This document shows, piece by piece, positions 59,073 through 64,000 of a stretch of DNA of 64,000 nt. A program made the position numbers and the translations under genes. The notes beneath the pieces are model-generated. The model was not told the DNA's origin. It saw nothing but the letters and a program-made list of their open reading frames with translations, and ran no database searches. The stretch comes from Streptacidiphilus melanogenes. GTDB lineage: Bacteria; Actinomycetota; Actinomycetes; Streptomycetales; Streptomycetaceae. The DNA lies in contig NZ_BBPP01000003.1 in the NCBI RefSeq assembly GCF_000787835.1, forward strand, positions 308,455-372,454, read 5' to 3'. Within the stretch, counting starts at the first letter, position 1. The number at the start of each line of letters is the position of its first letter.

Positions 59073-61508
59073 GTGGTGCAACCGCGGGCGGTAAAACCCG
59101 AACCGCAGGACGAACTCGCGGCGCGGCTGCGGCTGTTGCAGGAGCTGTCCGGACTTGGCCTGCGGGCGCTCGCCCGCGAGACCGGGCTCAGCTCCTCGTC
59201 GCTCTCGCGGTACCTGAGCGGGCAGACCGTGCCGCCCTGGCCGGCCGTGATCGCGCTGTGCCGCCTGGTCAAGCGCGACCCGCGGCCGCTGCGCCCTGTA
59301 TGGGAGCGGACCTCGAACCCGCTCCCGGCCCCGCCGAAGAGCAGCCGTCAGGTGCACTTCCCTCCGCGTAACGATCTGCCGCGCGACGTGCCCGACTTCA
59401 CCGGCCGCGCCATTCAACTCGCCGCCGTGCTCGACGCGGTGGCCGGCAGCCGGGTGGTCGTCGTGGACGGCATGGCGGGTGTCGGGAAGACGTGCCTGGC
59501 GGTGCACGCCGCTCACCGCCTCGCCGACGACTACCCGGACGCGCAGCTCTACCTGGACCTGCACGGCTACACCGCAGGCCGGGAGCCGCTGGGCGCGGAT
59601 CCCGCGCTGCGATCCTTGCTCACCGCCCTCGACGTCCCCTCCGAGCGGGTCCCGCTAGCAGGCGTCGAGCAGCTCGCTGCCTGCTGGCGCGCGGAGTTGG
59701 CCCGACGGAAGGCCGTCGTGGTGCTCGACAACGTCGCCGACGCCGAGCAGGTGCGTCCGCTGCTGCCGGGCGCGGGGCCGTCCGTGGTGCTGATCACGAG
59801 CCGCAACCGGCTGGTGGGGCTCGACGAGGTGCCCCCGGTGTCCCTGGACGTGCTCACCGCTCAGGAGAGCGCACAGCTGCTGGCCCGCGCCAGCGGAGAG
59901 CCCGACGGGCCCGAGGGACGGCTGGCCCGCGACACGGAGGCGGCCGCTGAGGTGCTGAGGCTGTGCGGCCGGCTGCCGCTCGCGCTGCGCCTGGCCGGGG
60001 CCCGCCTGCGGCACCGGCCGGGCTGGACGGTCGGCGTTCTGGCCGAGCGGATGGCGGGCGGCATCGGTGAGTTCGACAGGGCGTTCGCGATGTCGGTCCG
60101 TCAACTGGACCGGGCCACCGGCCGCTTCTTCCGCCTGCTGGGCCTGCTGCCGGGGTCCTCCTTCGACGAACACCTGGCGGCCGCCCTGGCGCAGGTGTCT
60201 GCGCGCAGCGCCCGCACGATGCTGGAGGACCTGCTGGACGCGCACCTGCTCCAGCAGCCGACGGCAGGCCGCTACCGGATGCACGACCTGGTGCACCAGC
60301 ATGCCCGCGGGGCCTGCGAGGAGCAGGAGTCGGACGCGGACCGGGAGCGGGCGCTTCGAAGGCTGCTCGACTACTACGTCCATGCGGCCGCGGTTGCCGA
60401 CGCCGCGATGCCGTTCCAGTCTCGCAGCCGCGCGGTCACCGCGGGCCAAGCCCCGATGGAGCCGCCGAGGTTCACCGGCAAGGACGCGGCGTACGCGTGG
60501 TATGCCACCGAGTACGAGAACCTGGTCGCCGCATTCGAGACGGCGTGCGCCACCGGTGCCGACGTCCACGCATGCGAGCTGCCGCGGTTCATGCGCGCGT
60601 TCTTCGCGCGCAGGTGCGGCACTACGCACCTGAACGTCCTCTTCGAGCGGGCGCTGGCGGCAGCGCAACGCCTCGGCGACCCTCTGCAACTGGCCGAGGC
60701 CCACAGCGATCTGGGCTTCGCCCGCTACAACGCCGGCCGGATGGCGGAGGCCGCCGACGCCTACGATGCGGCGGCGACACTGATGTCCGAGACCGGCGAC
60801 GTGTGGTCGCAGGCCGAGCTGACGATGCGTCGCGGGTTCCTGCGGTGGGATCAGGGGCACGTCGAGGAGCCGCTGGAGCGGTTCCGCGAGGCGGCGCGAC
60901 TGTACGCTGCCGCCGGCAGTCCCACGGGCCGCGCTCACGCGACCGCCTGCGAGGCGTGGGCGCTGCTGCAGCTGGGCGACGAGGAGCGGGCGGCCCGGCT
61001 GGCCCGTGAGGCACTGGCCGTGCCGCATGACGACCCGACGTGGCCTCCAGCGCTCACGGCCCTGATCACCCTTGGTGTGGCCATCGCCCCAGACCAGCCG
61101 GAGGAGGCGACCGAGCACCTGCGTCGTGCGGTGGCGCTGGCACGTGCGGACGGACACCGGCACAACGAGGCGTGGGGCCTCAACTGCCTGGGGGTCGCGC
61201 TGCGGCGCATGGGCCGCTACGAGGAGGCGCTGGCCAGCCACCGGGACGCGTTCGCGCTCCTGGAGGAGCTGTTCGAAGAGCATTGGAAGATCCACTTCCT
61301 GAACGGCTACGCCGAGACGTGTCGCCTGGCCGGCCTGCCGGACCAGGCCCTGCGCCTCCATCGCGAGGCCCTCGAACTGGCCTCCGAGCTCGGCTTCCGC
61401 CACCAGGAGTCGCTGGCACGGGAGGGCATCGCCGCCCTCCTGGAGCCCACGCCCCGGGCGTCAGGGCACGGTGTCTTCCAGGAGGGGGTGCAGGACCAGC
61501 CGCGGTAG
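59073..61508 (+). CDS. HTH-NB-ARC-TPR regulator
   Basis: An 811-aa protein. Residues about 15-75 are an XRE-like HTH (RLLQELSGLGLRALARETG, SSSSLSRYLSGQTVPPW). An NB-ARC domain begins FTGRAIQLAAVLDA near 110 with P-loop GMAGVGKTCLAV near 133 and VVVLDNVADAEQVRPL for Walker B. A winged helix ends RYRMHDLVHQHARG, and TPR-like repeats fill residues about 470-790. It is the same class as the 47402 gene. GTG 59073 is chosen with GGGGAG six bases upstream; the longer frame from 58974 adds no known sequence. Its target is unknown; the divergent AhpD-like gene is a candidate. Confidence 0.87.
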   Translation: MVQPRAVKPEPQDELAARLRLLQELSGLGLRALARETGLSSSSLSRYLSGQTVPPWPAVIALCRLVKRDPRPLRPVWERTSNPLPAPPKSSRQVHFPPRNDLPRDVPDFTGRAIQLAAVLDAVAGSRVVVVDGMAGVGKTCLAVHAAHRLADDYPDAQLYLDLHGYTAGREPLGADPALRSLLTALDVPSERVPLAGVEQLAACWRAELARRKAVVVLDNVADAEQVRPLLPGAGPSVVLITSRNRLVGLDEVPPVSLDVLTAQESAQLLARASGEPDGPEGRLARDTEAAAEVLRLCGRLPLALRLAGARLRHRPGWTVGVLAERMAGGIGEFDRAFAMSVRQLDRATGRFFRLLGLLPGSSFDEHLAAALAQVSARSARTMLEDLLDAHLLQQPTAGRYRMHDLVHQHARGACEEQESDADRERALRRLLDYYVHAAAVADAAMPFQSRSRAVTAGQAPMEPPRFTGKDAAYAWYATEYENLVAAFETACATGADVHACELPRFMRAFFARRCGTTHLNVLFERALAAAQRLGDPLQLAEAHSDLGFARYNAGRMAEAADAYDAAATLMSETGDVWSQAELTMRRGFLRWDQGHVEEPLERFREAARLYAAAGSPTGRAHATACEAWALLQLGDEERAARLAREALAVPHDDPTWPPALTALITLGVAIAPDQPEEATEHLRRAVALARADGHRHNEAWGLNCLGVALRRMGRYEEALASHRDAFALLEELFEEHWKIHFLNGYAETCRLAGLPDQALRLHREALELASELGFRHQESLAREGIAALLEPTPRASGHGVFQEGVQDQPR

Positions 61509-62003
61509 GCCGCCTGGCCGCTGGTCGGCGGCTCGGCCGGGGATGCGATCGCGCCCGGCCCCTGACCCGTCCCGGCGGAGTCTGTCGGTGTCGGCTTCCA
61601 GACTCCGAAGATGGCGACATGGCAGTGCTTGGGGCAGGAAGGACGGACGTCCGGGCGATCCTGCGGAAGGACGGGTCGCTCCGGGTGAGCGGACGGAGGT
61701 GGGCTTTCCTGGGCTGGACCTGGCCCGGGCCGCCCGCCGACCCGGAGTGGCCCGTCAGGGCGTGCGGCGCACCGCCACCAGGCTCGTCAGTGATGGCCTC
61801 GCGGTATCCGGGACAACCCCGACCACCGCACCTCCCCTGCTTGCCCGCGCCGACGCCGGACACCGGGCTGAGCGCCATCACTACCCGGGTCGCCGCCGCA
61901 CACCAGGCCACGACCCGCCAGGCGGTCCCACCCGATGCTCCTGGGGCCGCGCAGGACACGAGGGGCCCGGCTGCCTTCGGCTGCCGACCCCTCGACGACG
62001 TTC
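61509..62003. other. intergenic, no gene recognised
   Basis: About 500 bases after the NB-ARC/TPR gene. Apart from the hairpin at 61576-61607, I see only low-complexity Pro/Arg frames on both strands. Possibly degraded DNA. Confidence 0.5.
61576..61607. terminator. hairpin behind the 811-aa regulator gene
   Basis: CGGAGTCTG pairs with CAGACTCCG over a 14-base loop, about 70 bases past the regulator stop. Confidence 0.6.
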
Positions 62004-62132
62004 TCACCAGGGGAGATCCCACATCCCTTGGGGGGAGGAGAGTTGAGGCCGTACCCGATCGGCCCCCCGCAGGACGACGGACACTCCCACGACGACAGCG
62101 CCGGTGAGGATGTGTTGTGAGGGGTCACGCAT
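62004..62132 (-). CDS. 42-aa hydrophobic small ORF
   Basis: ATG 62132 has AAGGAG seven bases upstream. The peptide begins MRDPSQHILTGAVVVGVSVV, a short membrane-like helix, then ends in a Pro/Gly/Trp-rich tail. It is divergent from the HAD phosphatase gene. The ribosome site and hydrophobic segment support it; the lack of known relatives does not. Treat as a candidate. Confidence 0.4.
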   Translation of the reverse strand: MRDPSQHILTGAVVVGVSVVLRGADRVRPQLSSPQGMWDLPW

Positions 62133-62263
62133 GCGAGGACTCCTTCCGTTTCCGGTGGCTCTGATCCAGCAACAGTCCACGCGCATAGACAAAGAGTTCG
62201 TGCGAAGGGTAAGAACGGACTCCTCGTCACTTTTCCACGACCTCTGCGGCAAAGGAGCCTGCC

Positions 62264-63064
62264 TTGGCGCGCGCACGGACTCTCAAGACCCACTCTCGTA
62301 CCCTCGCCACGCTCACCGTGGGGGTGGCCGTCGGCGCCCTGGTGGGAGGCGGCAGCCTCGCACTCGCCGGCGGCCGGGTCCCGACCAGCGACAAGCAGAT
62401 CACCAACATGACCGACGAGGTCAACGAGATCAAGGCGTACTACGGCGACACAGTGGACGCCAACGGCGAGCACTGGGCCTCACCGAGCAGCAACTACGCG
62501 ATACAGGTCCAGGGCATCGAGGCCAAGGCCGAGAAGTACCTGGCGCAGAAGATCAAGCACGACCACAGCGGCAAGCGCGCCGTCGTCCTGGACGTCGACG
62601 ACACCGCCCTGTCCACCTACAACTACGAGCTCGAGACGACCTTCGTCTACAACCCGGCCAGCAACGCCCAGTACATCGCGACCAAGAACTTCCCCGCCGT
62701 CTTCGGCATGAACAACCTTGCCAACTGGGCCAGGACGCAGGGCTACACCGTCTTCTACATCACCGGAAGGCCCGAGTCGCAGCGTGCCGACACGGTTCGC
62801 CAGCTGACCTCCCAGGGCTACCCCGACGCGGACGACAGCCACCTGTTCCTCAAGAACACCACGAACCCGCCGACCTATCTCGCCACCTGCGCCACCCCGA
62901 CGTGGACCTGCACCACCACGCAGTACAAGTCCGGCACCCGCGCCTACCTGGCCTCGCAGGGCTGGGACATCACCGCCAACTTCGGCGACCAGTACAGCGA
63001 CCTGAACGGCGGCTACTCGGAGCAGACCTACAAGCTGCCGAACCCGATGTACTACCTCCCGTGA
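62264..63064 (+). CDS. exported HAD acid phosphatase
   Basis: A 266-aa HAD-superfamily class B/IIIB acid phosphatase with an N-terminal hydrophobic signal or anchor (residues about 14-36). The nucleophile motif is VVLDVDDTALSTYNYE near residue 106 (DxDxT), motif II is VFYITGRPESQRADT near 163, motif III Lys lies in FLKNTTN and motif IV in NFGDQYSDLNGG. It hydrolyses phosphomonoesters outside the cell. The TTG start at 62264 has AAAGGAG at good spacing. A perfect palindromic hairpin begins at its stop. Confidence 0.9.
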   Translation: MARARTLKTHSRTLATLTVGVAVGALVGGGSLALAGGRVPTSDKQITNMTDEVNEIKAYYGDTVDANGEHWASPSSNYAIQVQGIEAKAEKYLAQKIKHDHSGKRAVVLDVDDTALSTYNYELETTFVYNPASNAQYIATKNFPAVFGMNNLANWARTQGYTVFYITGRPESQRADTVRQLTSQGYPDADDSHLFLKNTTNPPTYLATCATPTWTCTTTQYKSGTRAYLASQGWDITANFGDQYSDLNGGYSEQTYKLPNPMYYLP

Positions 63065-63084
63065 GCGGGCGCGCGCCCGCTCAC
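63061..63084. terminator. palindromic terminator overlapping the phosphatase stop
   Basis: GTGAGCGGGCGC is followed by its exact reverse complement (24-bp palindrome, effectively a 10-bp stem with a GCGC loop). It includes the TGA at 63062-63064. Confidence 0.75.
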
Positions 63085-63457
63085 GGGAGCTGGCGCTGAC
63101 CCCCGCCCGACGAGCTGGTCCCGGCACTCGCCGGGACCAGCTCCCCGCACAGGTCGGACGCGGCGGCCCGCACGTACCCGGCCGGTCCGACAGTTGCCCC
63201 CCGACTACTACCACCTCGACACCGCACTGGCGTGCTCGACGGCGACGAGGTCATGGACTGCGCGGGAGCCTTCTTGCCGGGCAGCGACCTGTACCGGCAC
63301 GGTTCTCCCCCGACGTTGCCGAGTGCCCTGGGTGGGGTCCACCGGTGTGAAGCGACGGTGTGTCAGTTCGGTGGGCGGCCACGGCCCGGGCGGTGTGATC
63401 GACAGTGGCGGAAGGCGAATCCTTGCCGAGACCTTCTTCCGTCGTCTGGAGTTGATC
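63085..63457. other. intergenic, no gene recognised
   Basis: About 370 bases between the phosphatase terminator and the partial exported protein. It must hold the promoter of the latter. Frames on both strands look like chance. Confidence 0.45.
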
Positions 63458-64000
63458 GTGACCTTCTCACTGTCGGGGACAACCGACCGGCGGGTTCCCG
63501 TCGCCTGGCAGGGTGCTGCCCGGGGCGGCGGCCGGGGCCGGGCGCTGGCTGTGGCGGCAGGCGTGCTCTGCGCCGCCGTCGCGCCGGTGGCGCTGTCGGG
63601 GACCGCACGCGCACAGGGCACCTGCACGGTGTCCGGCCCCACCACCACCTGCACGTTCGCCTCCACCGGCGCCGAGCAGACCTTCAGCGTGCCCAGCGGG
63701 GTGTCCTCGGTCCAGGTGACGGCCATCGGCGCGGCCGGTGCTCTGAGCTTCGGCAGCGCCCCGGGTGGGCGGGGCGCTGCCGTGAGCGGCACCCTGTCGG
63801 GGCTGAGCGGCGGTCAGACGTTGTACGTCGAGGTCGGTGGTGCTCCCGTCCACACCGGGAGCTGTGTTGGATCGGTGCCGTGCATCGGCGGGTTCAACGG
63901 CGGCGGTTCCGCCCCCAACAGCGGCGCCGGCGGAGGCGGCGCCTCCGACATCCGCACCCAGCCCAGCACGACCCCCCTCACCACCACCGATTCCCGCCTC
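63458..64000 (+). CDS. glycine-rich exported protein (3' part outside window)
   Basis: The frame opens at GTG 63458 with GGAG six bases upstream and runs past the window end (181 codons). An Arg/Gly-rich n-region, a hydrophobic stretch and AARAQ-like cleavage near TARA (about residue 51) give an export signal. The mature part has CTVSGPTTTC, TFSVPSGVSSVQVTAIGAAG and Gly-rich segments ending in a GGGGASDIR block, which resembles glycine-rich secreted proteins that begin with this beta-strand pattern. Function unknown. Confidence 0.75.
   Translation, partial: MTFSLSGTTDRRVPVAWQGAARGGGRGRALAVAAGVLCAAVAPVALSGTARAQGTCTVSGPTTTCTFASTGAEQTFSVPSGVSSVQVTAIGAAGALSFGSAPGGRGAAVSGTLSGLSGGQTLYVEVGGAPVHTGSCVGSVPCIGGFNGGGSAPNSGAGGGGASDIRTQPSTTPLTTTDSRL

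Noticed and set aside
1..64000. tRNA, rRNA, transposase or integrase genes
   Set aside because: Read for T-loop-like GGTTCGAAT patterns, rRNA motifs and DDE or tyrosine recombinase motifs; none convincing.

Overview
The window is very GC-rich actinobacterial DNA with GC-rich third codon positions, frequent GTG and TTG starts, many 4-bp ATGA/GTGA overlaps, GlxA/SARP/NB-ARC-TPR regulators, class E sortase-type (LAxTG) anchoring and a TTA codon. This points to Streptomycetaceae (Streptomyces, Kitasatospora or a close relative); the genus cannot be fixed from sequence alone. No rRNA, tRNA, CRISPR array, transposase or integrase was recognised.

Layout. 1-6000: a DUF3515-type lipoprotein (cut by the window edge), two gene scars, a LexA-type repressor, a PlsC acyltransferase, a VOC protein, a methyltransferase and a decayed LAxTG surface protein whose 5' end looks like a deletion junction. 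6500-11000: small secreted, membrane and orphan proteins (51-aa microprotein, His/Ser-rich micro-lipoprotein, DUF4360 protein, LtrA family). 11353-15734: a tightly overlapping operon of a GlxA/AraC regulator, a ThDP enzyme with a TTA codon, an SRPBCC protein and a KASIII-like enzyme that lacks the usual His. It is the best candidate here for an undescribed biosynthetic route.

15753-30046 plus 33111-36860 form a complete L-rhamnose regulon. An exported GH78 alpha-L-rhamnosidase would release rhamnose. An ABC importer (ATPase, two permeases, binding lipoprotein) takes it up. RhaI, RhaB and a fused rhamnulose-1-P aldolase/lactaldehyde dehydrogenase yield DHAP and L-lactate. LutABC, in the same operon, would oxidise lactate to pyruvate. 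A LacI regulator closes the importer operon. Three copies of a TGAAACGATTCA-like dyad sit just downstream of consensus-like promoters in front of rhaI, the importer and the rhamnosidase.

30028-32969: a TetR regulator, amidase and SDR around a 34-bp perfect palindrome. 37150-41526: a RibD-like reductase, an Ntn asparaginase coupled to a truncated M55 peptidase remnant, an Rrf2/NmrA divergent pair with clustered CTCGGATA half-sites, and a 54-aa ORF. 41607-49753: an AfsR-type regulator, a truncated SARP, an alcohol dehydrogenase, a Nudix protein and an NB-ARC/TPR regulator. 50043-64000: CGNR and MBL-fold genes, two roadblock-like proteins, an exported phosphatase-superfamily protein, a TetR/flavin monooxygenase pair with TTAAC dyads, a dead phosphotransferase, an AhpD-like protein, another NB-ARC/TPR regulator, an exported HAD phosphatase and a partial glycine-rich exported protein.
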